Assembly (NCBI RefSeq): GCF_020614375.1
Contig: NZ_CP085327.1
Span: 1,724,823-1,788,822 of the forward strand
DNA from: Haladaptatus salinisoli
GTDB lineage: Archaea > Halobacteriota > Halobacteria > Halobacteriales > Haladaptataceae
DNA: 64,000 nucleotides
Direction: 5' to 3'
Below, piece after piece: positions 40,773-50,262 of the stretch. The stretch's first letter is position 1; each line of letters starts with the position of its first letter. The notes under the pieces were generated by a model, which worked only from the letters and a program-made list of their open reading frames with translations, was not told where the DNA came from and made no database searches. The position numbers and the translations under genes were made by a program.

Positions 40773-41720
40773 TTACGCCTTCGCCCGCTCGCGAATCAGC
40801 TTCCGAAGTTCGTCGGGGTCGTCGATTCCTTCGACCTCCTCGCGTTCGACCAGCGCGGTGTCGTCGACGGTCTCGCGCCGCGCCGAATCCACGAAGTAAA
40901 CCGAACGAGTCCGCGCGACGTGGCTGATGGAACTCATGATTCGAGCGCGCTTCTCGGCGGTGCGGTTGAACGCCGAGTGACTCGTCAGGACGCGGTCTTC
41001 CTGTTCGTCCTCGCTCACGGTCTTGAACGGCGCGCGGGTCGTCGGGTGCACCGTGAAGCCGACGCGGGTGAGCACGGTGAACATGTGCTGGTCGTCCGGT
41101 TCCGCCTCGGGTTCGTCCAGTTCGGCGTCCTCGACGACCTCCTCGGTTCCTTCGAGCACGTCCACCGGACTCGTCAGCTCGCGGTCGAACAGGTCCTCGA
41201 GTTCGATCGCCACGTCCACGCTGGCGTTCATACCGTCCTCGTACTTCGAGACGGTTCGGCGGGAGACGCCGAGTTCGGTGGCGAGCTGTCCGAGGCTCCA
41301 CCCGCGCTCTTTGCGCTCGTCCTGCAGCACGTCGCCGTCGATGTTGACGTACAGACCGCCGGGCGCGGCGTACACCAGCGGCGGCACGCCTTCGACGAAG
41401 AGGTCGAGCGCCGTGTCCGGACTGAACACCGGGACGCCGTGGCGGAAGTACACCACGCCGGGTTCGAGGTCCTGGTTCCGCGAGCGCAGACCGATGACCA
41501 TCGGCGTCGCTTCGAGGTAGGTGCCGAGCCGTCGCATCTCCACGCCGGTCTCGGCGTCGAACGCGTCGATGTTTCCGAGGATCTTCAACAGTAGCAGGTC
41601 GGAACCGCGCCGGGCCGCCACGTCGAAGCTCTTCGGTCGGATGGCACACCGGTCGCTAACCGCGAACCCCGCGTCGTCGAGCATCGCAGTCACGTTGCCG
41701 ACCAGTGCTGACCGGGACAT
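40773..41720 (-). CDS. XRE-type HTH transcriptional regulator (archaeal conserved family)
   Basis: 315 residues. The N-terminal 120 residues are a conserved archaeal domain ([33 protein letters not shown]) resembling a nuclease-like fold without clear catalytic residues. A Cro/CI HTH stands at about 130-190 ([20 protein letters not shown], then KYEDG). The C-terminal 120 residues include [20 protein letters not shown] and [18 protein letters not shown]. It belongs to the archaeal 'putative HTH-type transcriptional regulatory protein' family; ligands and targets are unknown. It is divergent from tiaS. Confidence 0.88.
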   Translation of the reverse strand: MSRSALVGNVTAMLDDAGFAVSDRCAIRPKSFDVAARRGSDLLLLKILGNIDAFDAETGVEMRRLGTYLEATPMVIGLRSRNQDLEPGVVYFRHGVPVFSPDTALDLFVEGVPPLVYAAPGGLYVNIDGDVLQDERKERGWSLGQLATELGVSRRTVSKYEDGMNASVDVAIELEDLFDRELTSPVDVLEGTEEVVEDAELDEPEAEPDDQHMFTVLTRVGFTVHPTTRAPFKTVSEDEQEDRVLTSHSAFNRTAEKRARIMSSISHVARTRSVYFVDSARRETVDDTALVEREEVEGIDDPDELRKLIRERAKA

Positions 41721-41866
41721 GGTGAGAGGTAAGTGATTCCGATATAAATACGTTTTGCCAGGACACCGGAGCGCAGTCTTGCGATTGCGGGGAACGGCCG
41801 CGGTAGATTCATATACCGGAACGGCGCTCCGAAAGTCGTTAATTCGCCACGCGGTAATCCTCCGAC

Positions 41867-43156
41867 GTGACGGTCATCGGTCTCGACGACACCGACTCCC
41901 GCGAACGCGGGATGTGTACGACCTACCTCGCCGCGTGCATCGCGGAGCGCGTTCGAGGGGGAGGAGGCGACGTGGAGCGACTGCTCCTCGTCCGCCTCAA
42001 CCCCGCGGTGAAGCACAAGACGCGGGGGAACGCCGCGCTCGCGATTCACACCGACCTCGACCCGGAGCGGGCGTTCGAACTCGCCCGCGACGAACTCGAA
42101 GCCGCCGCGGAGACGGGCGACCCGAAGACGAACCCCGGACTCGTGGTCGCGCCGCACGCCCCCGACGAGGCACCCGACGAAGTCGCCGCGTTCGCCCGCG
42201 CCGCGGTTCGAGAGCACTGCTCCCGCGAGGACGCCGAGCGACGCATCGAATCGGCGAACTACCGCCACGCGGGGTGGAAGAACGCCCGCGGGAAAATCGG
42301 CGCGCTGGCGGCGGTGGGCAGTTGGGTGGCCTTCTCGGAGTGGACCTACGAGCGCATCTCCTACCGCGAATCAGAGCGGTGGGGGACGCCCCGCGAAGTG
42401 GACGCGGAGTCGGTGTTCGTGGCCGCTGACGACGCCTACCCGGCGATCTGGGACACGGTCGACCGCGGAACCGGCGGGGCGGTCTGCGTCCCGCGCACGC
42501 CCTGTCCCATCCTGCACGGGATCCGCGGCGACGACCCGGACGCGGTGCGGCGAGTCGCCGACCGAATCGACGGCGAACCCGTCGCGCGAACCGCGCTGTT
42601 CGTGACGAACCAGGGCACCGACGCCCACCTCCGGGACGCCGACCTCGGGGAGGTGGCGGGCGGCGTCGGAGCGGAGGCGGAGGGGCGCGCCTACCGGGTC
42701 GCCGGCACCGTCGCGTCGGAACCGGAGACGCGGCGCGGCGGCCACGTCTTCTTCGACCTGGCGGACGAGGGGAGCGAACTGCGCTGTGCCGCCTTCGAAC
42801 CGACGAAGCGGTTTCGGAACCGCGTCAGGAACCTCCGGCCCGGCGACCGAATCGCGGTCTGCGGCGAGGTCTCTCGAGGAACCCTCAAACTGGAGAAGTT
42901 CGCGGTCTGCGACCTCGATACGACCGAACTCGCCACCCCGAACTGCCCGGACTGCGGACGGTCGATGAAGAGCGCGGGGGCCGGGCAGGGCTATCGCTGC
43001 CGAGACTGCGGGACGCGGGCGGAGGGAAAAATCGAGCGAGAGGTCGAACGCGAACTGGAACCGGGATGGTACGAGGTTCCCCCCGAGGCGCGCAGACACA
43101 TCGCGAAACCCCTCGTTCGGGGCGGGTTCGACGCGCCGACGCATCCGGAGCGGTAG
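41867..43156 (+). CDS. tiaS: tRNA(Ile2) 2-agmatinylcytidine synthetase
   Basis: 429 residues from GTG 41867. It modifies C34 of tRNA-Ile(CAU) with agmatine so that it reads AUA. Seen are the TiaS N-terminal signature [20 protein letters not shown], the [19 protein letters not shown] segment, [20 protein letters not shown], an OB-fold ([20 protein letters not shown]) and a C-terminal zinc ribbon ([10 protein letters not shown]..., YRCRDCG). Archaea-specific and essential. The start is 146 bases from the divergent regulator. Confidence 0.97.
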   Translation: MTVIGLDDTDSRERGMCTTYLAACIAERVRGGGGDVERLLLVRLNPAVKHKTRGNAALAIHTDLDPERAFELARDELEAAAETGDPKTNPGLVVAPHAPDEAPDEVAAFARAAVREHCSREDAERRIESANYRHAGWKNARGKIGALAAVGSWVAFSEWTYERISYRESERWGTPREVDAESVFVAADDAYPAIWDTVDRGTGGAVCVPRTPCPILHGIRGDDPDAVRRVADRIDGEPVARTALFVTNQGTDAHLRDADLGEVAGGVGAEAEGRAYRVAGTVASEPETRRGGHVFFDLADEGSELRCAAFEPTKRFRNRVRNLRPGDRIAVCGEVSRGTLKLEKFAVCDLDTTELATPNCPDCGRSMKSAGAGQGYRCRDCGTRAEGKIEREVERELEPGWYEVPPEARRHIAKPLVRGGFDAPTHPER

Positions 43157-43222
43157 CCGAACGGTCGCGAAGTAGCGGCGTTAAGCGAACACCTCGGACG
43201 GTTCTCGAATCGTCGGCGAGGT

Positions 43223-44437
43223 TCAGGCCGTCCACGTTCCGTCGCCGTACATGTGGTACTTGTACGTATCGTCGCCGTACCAGTGGTCGTCCCTGAAGAG
43301 CCAATCGGTCGTGTAGGAGTAGTTCGCCGTGGTCGTCCCGTCCGCCGGGTCGATTCGGTAGCCGGGGTAGGCGTTGAACGTCGTCTCCGAGACGTTCTCG
43401 CCGAACTTCAGGTCGAACTTGTGCGTGGCCTTCTCCGCGACGAGGTCGATGGTCTCCTCGATGTTCGTGTGCGAGTGGGTCGTCGACCAGCCCCAACCGA
43501 GGTTCGTGCCGACCTCAGGGCCGGTGGCCGAGACGCCGACGTTGACGCCGACGCTGAACGAACTGCTGCTCGATCCGCTCGTGGACGGCGGCCCGTGTTT
43601 CGCCAGTTCGTCCTCGAAGTCGACCGTTCGCAGGACGTAGTCGTTCATCCAATCCGAGCGGCCGAGCGCCTTGCCCGGCGTCATGCTTAGTTTGGTCTTC
43701 CACGAGAAGTAATCGCGGTTCGGGTCGGTCTCGTCGGCGGCCTTCGCGCACCAGACGAACTTCTCGATCTGCCCGTGTTCGTTCAGGTCCTTCTCCTCGT
43801 GACTCCGACCGAGACAGTCCCAGCCGCTCTCGGCGTCGGGACAGGTGTACGCCGTCGTCGCGCCGCTCGTTGTTGGATCGCTCGTCGAACCGCCGAGTTC
43901 GAACGTCCGGTCGATCCGGGAGAGGACGTAGCGCTGCGACGGGCTGTCGGTTCGGTACTGGTACGTGTCGACGGCGTCGCCGCGCGGCCACGCGACCGCG
44001 ACGGAGGCGGAGGCGTTTCGGTCGTACTCGACGCCGAAGCTCGCCGAGAGGTCGGCGGGTTTTTCGAGCGCGGACGACTTCGACGCGTCCGCGACCTTCG
44101 AGGGACGCACGTCGTACAACAGGGAGACGAGCGCGTCGTCGGCACCCGCTCCGACGAACGAGATCGGCGCGCCGCGTTTCAGCGCGCCCACGAGTCGCCC
44201 GCGCGGAATCGACGTGTCCGAGGACAGGAGCAGCGCGTCGGCGGCGGCGGGACTCTCGACGCGGTTCGCTCCGGCGGGCAGGTCGAGACCGACACCCGAT
44301 TCGAGGAAGACGCGTCGTCCGACGAGACTCCGTCCTCGGTCGGGTCGTTTCGCGCCCGCCGGAACCGCGAGCGCGGCCGCTCCCGCCGCGACACCTTTTA
44401 ATACTCTCCGTCGAGTATTTGAATCTCCGTTATTCAT
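43223..44437 (-). CDS. Tat-exported hypothetical protein with a pore-former-like beta-hairpin segment
   Basis: 404 residues. TRRRVLKGVAAGAAALAVPA is a Tat signal peptide with an AGA-type cleavage site. The mature part begins with a GRRVFLESGVGLDL beta region and an acyl-hydrolase-unlike Ala/Ser-rich domain. At about residues 295-335 a Ser/Gly-rich stretch with strict alternation of small polar and nonpolar residues (SFSVGVNVGVSATGPEVGTN, then GWGWSTTHSHTN) resembles the pre-stem of beta-barrel pore-forming proteins. Four Cys could form disulphides outside the cell. No named family recognised. Confidence 0.78.
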   Translation of the reverse strand: MNNGDSNTRRRVLKGVAAGAAALAVPAGAKRPDRGRSLVGRRVFLESGVGLDLPAGANRVESPAAADALLLSSDTSIPRGRLVGALKRGAPISFVGAGADDALVSLLYDVRPSKVADASKSSALEKPADLSASFGVEYDRNASASVAVAWPRGDAVDTYQYRTDSPSQRYVLSRIDRTFELGGSTSDPTTSGATTAYTCPDAESGWDCLGRSHEEKDLNEHGQIEKFVWCAKAADETDPNRDYFSWKTKLSMTPGKALGRSDWMNDYVLRTVDFEDELAKHGPPSTSGSSSSSFSVGVNVGVSATGPEVGTNLGWGWSTTHSHTNIEETIDLVAEKATHKFDLKFGENVSETTFNAYPGYRIDPADGTTTANYSYTTDWLFRDDHWYGDDTYKYHMYGDGTWTA

Positions 44438-44525
44438 ACTCGAAATAAAACTTTCTTCCGCGAAATAAATCTATCCCTTGTCGTAGTGGAAGTATGGGAC
44501 GGTGAGCGCGAAAACGTGGAGCGGG

Positions 44526-45629
44526 CTACGATTTCAGTCCGTGACCCGTGAGCGGGACGACCACGTCCGCGTCCTCGTCGAGAACGCCGCGCTCGCGGTA
44601 CGCCGACAACCCGGCGACCGCCACGGCGCTCGTCGGTTCGACGTAGAAGCCCGTCCGGTGGAGTCGGTCGAGCGCCTCTCGGGTCGCCTCCGCGTCCAGC
44701 GCGACGGCGTCGCCGTCGGTCCCCTCGATGGCGTCCGTAATCTGGTCCCGGCGGGCGGGATGGGCGATCTGGATGCCGTCCGCCACGTCGTTTCGTCCGT
44801 CGTCGATGTCGCCCTCGTCGGCGTCGTGTCGTTCGTCGGCGATGGGTGCGACGCCCTCGGCCTGCACGCCGAGCAGTCGCGGCACGTCGTCCGTCCACCC
44901 CGCGTCGAGCAGGGCGCGAAAACCCCGGTACGCGCCGAGAAAGAGGGTGCCGTGGCCGAGCGGGCAGACGACGGCGTCCGGCACCGACCAGTCGCGCTGG
45001 GCGGCCAGTTCCAGCGCGAAGGTCATCGTGCCCGCGAAGAAGGCCGGGTTCCACGCGTGGCTGGCGTACCAACCCTCGCCCGCTTCCACCGCGTCGACGC
45101 AGGCCTCGGTCACGTCTCGCCTGCTCCCTTCGACGCGAACCGGGGTCGCGCCGGCGCGCTCGATGGCGGCGAGTTTCGATTCCTTCGCGTCCGCCGGAAC
45201 GTAGATTTCCGCGTCGATACCCGCCCGCGCGGCGTACTGGGCGATGGCCGCGCCCGCGTTGCCCGAGGAGTCTTCGAGCACCGTCTCGACGCCGAGTTCG
45301 GCGGCGCGGGAGAGGGTCGTGGTCGCGCCGCGGTCCTTGAAACTACCCGAGGGGAAGACGCAGTCGAGTTTGAACTGAGCGTTCCAGTCGTCCGCGTCCA
45401 CAAGCGGGGTGAAGCCCTCGCCGAGCGTCACGACCCGCCGAACGGGGAGGAACTCCGAGAAGGCCCAGAGACCGTCTCGGGTGTCGATTTCGCCGAAATC
45501 GGGAGCGGGGCGGTCGGGGAGCGGTCGCTTGGCGAAATCGAGGGGGTGGCCGCACTCGCACCGCCACGGTTCGTCTGGGCCGGCGGGGTACTCGCGCCCG
45601 CAGGCCGAACAGGAGAGGTCGGCGGACAT
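44526..45629 (-). CDS. Threonine-synthase-like PLP-dependent lyase
   Basis: 367 residues from ATG 45629. The N-terminal zinc ribbon (CSACGREYP..., WRCECG) is typical of the archaeal ThrC group. The PLP Lys is in FPSGSFKDRGATTTL, the phosphate-binding loop is SSGNAGAAIAQYAAR, and the end reads FYVEPTSAVAVAGLSAYR with a C-terminal VVPLTGHGLKS. It probably converts O-phosphohomoserine to threonine or acts on a related hydroxy-amino acid. It overlaps by one base with the aspartoacylase-like gene upstream, so the pair is one operon. Neighbour pairing makes a non-biosynthetic role possible. Confidence 0.9.
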   Translation of the reverse strand: MSADLSCSACGREYPAGPDEPWRCECGHPLDFAKRPLPDRPAPDFGEIDTRDGLWAFSEFLPVRRVVTLGEGFTPLVDADDWNAQFKLDCVFPSGSFKDRGATTTLSRAAELGVETVLEDSSGNAGAAIAQYAARAGIDAEIYVPADAKESKLAAIERAGATPVRVEGSRRDVTEACVDAVEAGEGWYASHAWNPAFFAGTMTFALELAAQRDWSVPDAVVCPLGHGTLFLGAYRGFRALLDAGWTDDVPRLLGVQAEGVAPIADERHDADEGDIDDGRNDVADGIQIAHPARRDQITDAIEGTDGDAVALDAEATREALDRLHRTGFYVEPTSAVAVAGLSAYRERGVLDEDADVVVPLTGHGLKS

Positions 45630-46585
45630 CAGTACCGGTCGACGTCGGTTCCGACCGAGCAGACGTACTCGCCCGTGGCGACCTGCGGCAGGCGGCGGGA
45701 GCGCCAGAGGATGCCGGTTCTGTCGGCGGTGACCTCGGCCTTGAGTTTGCCGAACACGTCGGTGACCTCGAAGAGCACGTCGCCCGCGTCCACCTCGTCG
45801 CCGAGGTCTCGTCGGAAGGTGACGAGACCGCCGCTCGGCGCGCCGTAGCGGTCGAATCCGGTCGCCCGCGTCTGGGGTTCGAGTTCCACGTCGCCGTCGA
45901 GGAAGCCGTAGTGGCGCAGGACGTTGAACACGCCGTCGACGCCGTACTGGATGCTCTCTTCGTCCCAGCCGACGCAGCCGCCGAGTTCGGGGTCGATGGT
46001 CGGAATTCCCTCGTCGGGGGCGGTGCGGGCGAGTTGTCCGTCCGGTCCCTTCTGGTCGAGCACGTACCCGCAGCCGAACACCTTGGCGAGTTCGAGGCAC
46101 TCGTCGTGGAGGCGGTGGCGCGGGCCGCAGCGCACGCGAGCCTCGTTCAACATTCGGCTCGTGGAGCCCTGGTGCAGGTCGAGCGCGAGGTCGGCCCGCG
46201 ACGTGATTTCGTAGGTGGCCGCCGCGATTCGCTCGCTCGACGTTCCCGACTCGTTGCCGGGGTACGTGCGGTTCATCTTCGTGTCGTCGATGGGATTACG
46301 GTGTTCCGCGACCTGGAACGCGTGGTAGTTGACGATGCCGACGATGAGAATCGTTCCCGATAGCTTCTCGGGCGCGAGTTGCGGGACGACGCGCTTTACG
46401 ACGCCGAGACCGTTGAGTTCGTCGCCGTCGCTGACGGCCTGGATGTACAGCGTTTTCCCCTCTCTCGCACCGTTCACGACGGCGACGGGGAGGCCGAACT
46501 GGCTCCCGTCGCGGGTCTCACCCACCGGGAGGCGGCCCGTATCGACCTCCCCGGGAGCCGCACTCGCCGTTCCGAGCGTTGTCAT
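45629..46585 (-). CDS. Succinylglutamate desuccinylase/aspartoacylase-family protein
   Basis: 318 residues from ATG 46585. Zinc-dependent M14-like deacylase fold. Core motifs: LYIQAVSDGDELNGLG (where carboxypeptidase-like members have His-x-x-Glu, here Asp-Glu, with the His replaced), DDTKMNRTYPGN (conserved Asn-Arg), LALDLHQGS (zinc His) and a C-terminal beta domain with YVCSVGTDVDRY. The Gln-Ala-Val-Ser-Asp-Gly-Asp-Glu motif occurs in a subgroup, so activity remains likely but may differ from ASPA. It overlaps the PLP-lyase gene by one base. Confidence 0.85.
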   Translation of the reverse strand: MTTLGTASAAPGEVDTGRLPVGETRDGSQFGLPVAVVNGAREGKTLYIQAVSDGDELNGLGVVKRVVPQLAPEKLSGTILIVGIVNYHAFQVAEHRNPIDDTKMNRTYPGNESGTSSERIAAATYEITSRADLALDLHQGSTSRMLNEARVRCGPRHRLHDECLELAKVFGCGYVLDQKGPDGQLARTAPDEGIPTIDPELGGCVGWDEESIQYGVDGVFNVLRHYGFLDGDVELEPQTRATGFDRYGAPSGGLVTFRRDLGDEVDAGDVLFEVTDVFGKLKAEVTADRTGILWRSRRLPQVATGEYVCSVGTDVDRY

Positions 46586-46789
46586 TACCGATACACCGTT
46601 TCCGAACACCCTTAGCAGTTCGGTATTCCCGTTATGGCGTCCCATCGGAGCGTGCGGAATCGGTGAAACGACTCGCTCGTGGTGACCGCGGTCCAACCGG
46701 CTGGAACCGCGTCGTTCGTCATCTCCGGACGCGAGTTAGAGGCCGACGCCCGACCGCGGTTTTTTCGTCCCCGTCATCGTGTACCGAAC

Positions 46790-47179
46790 GTGAACCGAGA
46801 GAACGTCTCAAGCGGAACGGAGTGGGAGTCGCGCGTCGGCTACTCGCGGGCGGTTCGAGTCGGGAACGAAGTTCGCGTCTCCGGGACGACGGCCACCAAC
46901 GAAGACGGGACCGTCGTCGGCGTCGGGGACGCCTACGCGCAGACGAAGCGAACGCTCGAAAACGTCGAATCGGCGCTCGAAGAGGCGGGCGCACGTCTCG
47001 ACGACGTGGTTCGGACGCGGATGTACGTGACCGACATCGGGAACTGGGAACCGGTCGGCGAGGCCCACGCGGAGTTCTTCGGCGACGTGCGACCCGCCAC
47101 GAGCATGGTCGAGGTGAGCGGGCTCATCGCGCCCGAGATGCTGATCGAAATCGAAGCCGACGCCGTCGTTTCGGACTGA
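46790..47179 (+). CDS. RidA-family protein
   Basis: 129 residues from GTG 46790. Chorismate-mutase-like trimer former of the RidA/YjgF group. Features: [60 protein letters not shown], and [20 protein letters not shown]. The Arg in VVRTRMYVT is the residue that holds the imine in active RidA. It may hydrolyse reactive enamines from PLP enzymes; a PLP lyase is encoded nearby on the other strand. Confidence 0.93.
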   Translation: MNRENVSSGTEWESRVGYSRAVRVGNEVRVSGTTATNEDGTVVGVGDAYAQTKRTLENVESALEEAGARLDDVVRTRMYVTDIGNWEPVGEAHAEFFGDVRPATSMVEVSGLIAPEMLIEIEADAVVSD

Positions 47180-47217
47180 CCGACGCATCTTTTATCCGAG
47201 CGCGCCAACCGCCGGGC

Positions 47218-47493
47218 GTGCAAGAGGAGATTCCCGAGCGACCGGCGACCGCGAAGCTCATCGAGGCGCTCAACGTCCGCCGAAACGCCGCGATCGGCTT
47301 CGCCGTGAGCATCGCGCTCACCGTACTCGTGTACGTCTACCGCGTCGTAATCGTCGGCGAGGTCCCCGGACAGGCCGGAACGCCGGTGTACTACCTCGCG
47401 CTCGGGTTCGTGCTGGCGATATCGCTCGGCGCGCTGCTGACGGCGGTGTTGACGTTCGTCTCGGCGCGGCGGATCGCGCGCGAACTCGACTAG
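47218..47493 (+). CDS. Small two-helix membrane protein
   Basis: 91 residues from GTG 47218. Two hydrophobic segments, AIGFAVSIALTVLVYVYRVV and YLALGFVLAISLGALLTAVL, with a short Gly/Pro loop between them. I recall this as a numbered haloarchaeal DUF (DUF7536), not verified. Its stop overlaps by four bases the stop of the convergent PhoU/TrkA-C gene. Confidence 0.8.
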   Translation: MQEEIPERPATAKLIEALNVRRNAAIGFAVSIALTVLVYVYRVVIVGEVPGQAGTPVYYLALGFVLAISLGALLTAVLTFVSARRIARELD

Positions 47494-48698
47494 TCCTCCG
47501 CACCGGCTCCGCCGGCCAACTCTGCGAGGCGCTCCGCGCCGGACCGGGTTCCTTTCGCCAGTAGCACGTCTGAAGCGTTAATTTCCGTGGCCGGGCCGGG
47601 GGAGATGACCCAGTCGTCCGGCGGTCTGCGAACCGCGATGACCCGCATCCCCGTCTCGGTTTCGACCCGTTCCTCGCCGAGCGTCGTCCCGTCGAAGGCG
47701 CTCCCCCGCGCGACGGTGACGCGAACGATGACCTCGTCGCTCTCCTGTACCGCCTGCTCGACGACCGGGTGGGTGCCGAGGCCGTGAAGGACGCCTTCGC
47801 TGATTTCGACCGCGGCGTCGCTGATGACCTCCGTGCTGTTGGCGAGGTGAACGAGACCGCGCAGGGAGACGGGGTCGTCAACGTGGCTCGCCGCCTGGAG
47901 CGTCCACGCCTCGAAGCGCGACTGGAGCGCGTCCACCTCGGCTTCGAGTTCCACCACTTCCTCCGCCACCTCCTCGCTGTCGAAGAGGACGCTCCCGTAG
48001 GCGAGGTCGACCGCGAGTTCGCTCATGTTCTTCATCAGCACGATGGAGTCCACCGCGCGTTCGAGGTCGGTGTCGCCCGCCTCGGGCGGGTCGGGGGGGG
48101 CGTAGCGCTCGCCGGTCGCTCGCTCGTACACGTTCGCGATGCCCTCGTCCGGGCCGCGAAGGAGGAGTCTGTCGTCCGCCCGGAGGTCGGTGTTCCTGTC
48201 GGGGTTCGGAATCCAATCGCCGCCGCGGTGGATGGCGATGATGCGGACGCCCGTCTCGGTTTCGAGGTTCAGCGCGCCGAGCGTCTGCCCCGCGAGCGAG
48301 GAGGTTTCGACCACCGACGCGCGAACGAGGGTTTCGATGGCCTCGGGGAGCGTCGCCCGCATCGCCGACGGGAGACCGATGTCCTCCAAGACGACCTTGG
48401 CGATGTCGCCCGCGGCGTCGCTTATCTTCTCGGCGGCCCCGACGACGCCCAGCACGGGCGCGAGTTCCTCCGCGTCCTCCGGACTTCTCGCGGCCATGAG
48501 CAGGCTCATCCGGGCCTGTAATTCGAGCACGTCCATCTTGCGTTCGAGCGCAAGCACCTCGGTGGCGATGTCGTCGCTCCCGTGGAGCACGGCGGAAAAG
48601 GAGAGGTCGATGAGCAGTTCGGCGGTGTCTTTCATCTCCGCCAACACCTCCTTCACGCTCCGCGGTTCGTACTCCACCTCGCCGCTCGCGGGTTCCAT
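47490..48698 (-). CDS. PhoU/TrkA-C double-module protein (potassium channel/transport regulator type)
   Basis: 402 residues from ATG 48698; the 47-residue extension upstream is not supported. Two copies of the same module are seen: a PhoU-like helical hairpin (AELLIDLSFSAVLHGSDDIA; SELAVDLAYGSVLFDSEEVA) followed by a TrkA-C beta domain (LETETGVRIIAIHRGGDWIP; VETETGMRVIAVRRPPDDWV). TrkA-C domains bind cyclic di-AMP or other nucleotides and gate K+ transporters. There is no membrane part, so it needs a partner. Probably regulates K+ homeostasis. Confidence 0.9.
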   Translation of the reverse strand: MEPASGEVEYEPRSVKEVLAEMKDTAELLIDLSFSAVLHGSDDIATEVLALERKMDVLELQARMSLLMAARSPEDAEELAPVLGVVGAAEKISDAAGDIAKVVLEDIGLPSAMRATLPEAIETLVRASVVETSSLAGQTLGALNLETETGVRIIAIHRGGDWIPNPDRNTDLRADDRLLLRGPDEGIANVYERATGERYAPPDPPEAGDTDLERAVDSIVLMKNMSELAVDLAYGSVLFDSEEVAEEVVELEAEVDALQSRFEAWTLQAASHVDDPVSLRGLVHLANSTEVISDAAVEISEGVLHGLGTHPVVEQAVQESDEVIVRVTVARGSAFDGTTLGEERVETETGMRVIAVRRPPDDWVISPGPATEINASDVLLAKGTRSGAERLAELAGGAGAED

Positions 48699-49059
48699 AC
48701 GCCGACGTTGGTCGTTCTCTCGTAAAAACGTTCGCAGAACCGGGGAGTCGACCGCAGGGAGACGGCTCCGTCCCTCGGTTCCGCTACCGACGAACGAAAA
48801 CCGCGGTTTCGACTCGGGTAGAACGCCGACGATCCTCACGCGAAAATTACACGCCGACCCGAAGGTCGTCTACCACCTCGCGCCGAGTTCCGTCGAACGC
48901 GCGGAATGAAACTGAGCGACCGAGGGGGACTGCTGCCCCGTTCGGTAGAACCGCGACCATCGACGAAAGGGCGACGGCGACGGGGCCGCCCCCAACCAGT
49001 CCCGGCAGAACGACCACGAAAGATAATCCTTTTCGGGGTTGGCCGAGAACTGTCACGGT
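48699..49059. other. Divergent intergenic region before citrate synthase
   Basis: 361 bases between the start of the leftward PhoU/TrkA-C gene and that of citrate synthase. It contains AT-rich GATAATCCTTTT about 32 bases before the citrate synthase ATG, a plausible TATA box. No reading frame in between is convincing. Confidence 0.5.
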
Positions 49060-50199
49060 ATGTCAGACGAGGTCAAACGAGGCCTAGAGGGCGTGGTAGT
49101 CGCTGAGTCCGAACTGAGCCACATCGACGGCGACGTGGGCAAACTCGTCTACCGAGGGTACACCATCGAAGACCTCGCGCGCGGGGCGAGCTACGAGGAG
49201 GTGCTGTACCTGCTCTGGCACGGCGAGCTTCCGACCCGCGACGAACTGGAGTCCTTCACCGAGGCGATGGCCGACGAACGCGCGGTGGACGACGGCGTCA
49301 TGGCGACCGTGCGCGAACTCGCCGAATCGGACTCGAACCCGATGGGCGCGCTCCGCACCGCCGTCTCGATGCTGGCGACCTACGACCCGGACGACTCCGA
49401 GACGGACCCGGAAGACCGCGAGGCGAACCTCCGGAAGGGTCGGCGCATCACCGCGAAGATTCCGACCATCCTCGCCGCGTTCGCCCGCATCCGGGACGGC
49501 TCCGACCCGGTCGAGCCTCGAACCGACCTCGGACACGCCGCGAACTTCCTCTACATGCTCAACGACGAGGAACCCGACGACGTGACCGCGGACGTGTTCG
49601 ACCAGGCGCTCGTCCTGCACGCCGACCACGGCCTGAACGCCTCGACGTTCTCGGCGATGGTCACCTCGAGCACGCTCTCCGACCTCCACAGCGCGGTCAC
49701 CAGCGCCATCGGAACGCTCGCGGGACCGCTCCACGGCGGCGCGAACGCGAACGTCATGAAGATGCTCAAGGAGATCGACGACAGCGACCGCGACCCCGTC
49801 GAGTGGGTCGACAACGCCCTCGACGAGGGACGACGCGTCGCCGGGTTCGGCCACCGCGTCTACGACGTGAAGGACCCGCGCGCGAAGATACTCGGCGAGC
49901 GGAGCGAGGAACTGGGCGAGGCCGCGGGCGACACCAAGTGGTACGAGATGAGCGTCGCAATCGAGGACTACATACAAGAGCAGAAGGGACTCGCCCCCAA
50001 CGTGGACTTCTACTCCGCCACCACCTACTACCAGATGGGCATCCCCATCGACATCTTCACGCCCATCTTCGCGCTCTCGCGAGTCGGCGGCTGGGTCGCC
50101 CACGTGCTGGAGCAGTACGAGGATAATCGACTCATCCGGCCGCGCGCGAAGTACGTCGGGAACGAGGACATGGAGTTCGTGCCCATCGACGAGCGGTAA
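49060..50199 (+). CDS. citZ: Citrate synthase
   Basis: 379 residues from ATG 49060. It condenses acetyl-CoA with oxaloacetate in the citric acid cycle. Catalytic residues are visible: His in LAGPLHGGANANVMKMLKEI, His in VAGFGHRVYDVKDPRAKILG, and Asp in LAPNVDFYSATTYYQMGIPI. Length and order fit the small-type archaeal/Gram-positive citrate synthase. Possibly also used for 2-methylcitrate, but nothing nearby points to that. Confidence 0.97.
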   Translation: MSDEVKRGLEGVVVAESELSHIDGDVGKLVYRGYTIEDLARGASYEEVLYLLWHGELPTRDELESFTEAMADERAVDDGVMATVRELAESDSNPMGALRTAVSMLATYDPDDSETDPEDREANLRKGRRITAKIPTILAAFARIRDGSDPVEPRTDLGHAANFLYMLNDEEPDDVTADVFDQALVLHADHGLNASTFSAMVTSSTLSDLHSAVTSAIGTLAGPLHGGANANVMKMLKEIDDSDRDPVEWVDNALDEGRRVAGFGHRVYDVKDPRAKILGERSEELGEAAGDTKWYEMSVAIEDYIQEQKGLAPNVDFYSATTYYQMGIPIDIFTPIFALSRVGGWVAHVLEQYEDNRLIRPRAKYVGNEDMEFVPIDER

Positions 50200-50262
50200 C
50201 GAGGGGCAATCGAACGCTCGCCTGCAAGGTAACTTTTGGTCGTTCGCGCCGTGCACTCGACC

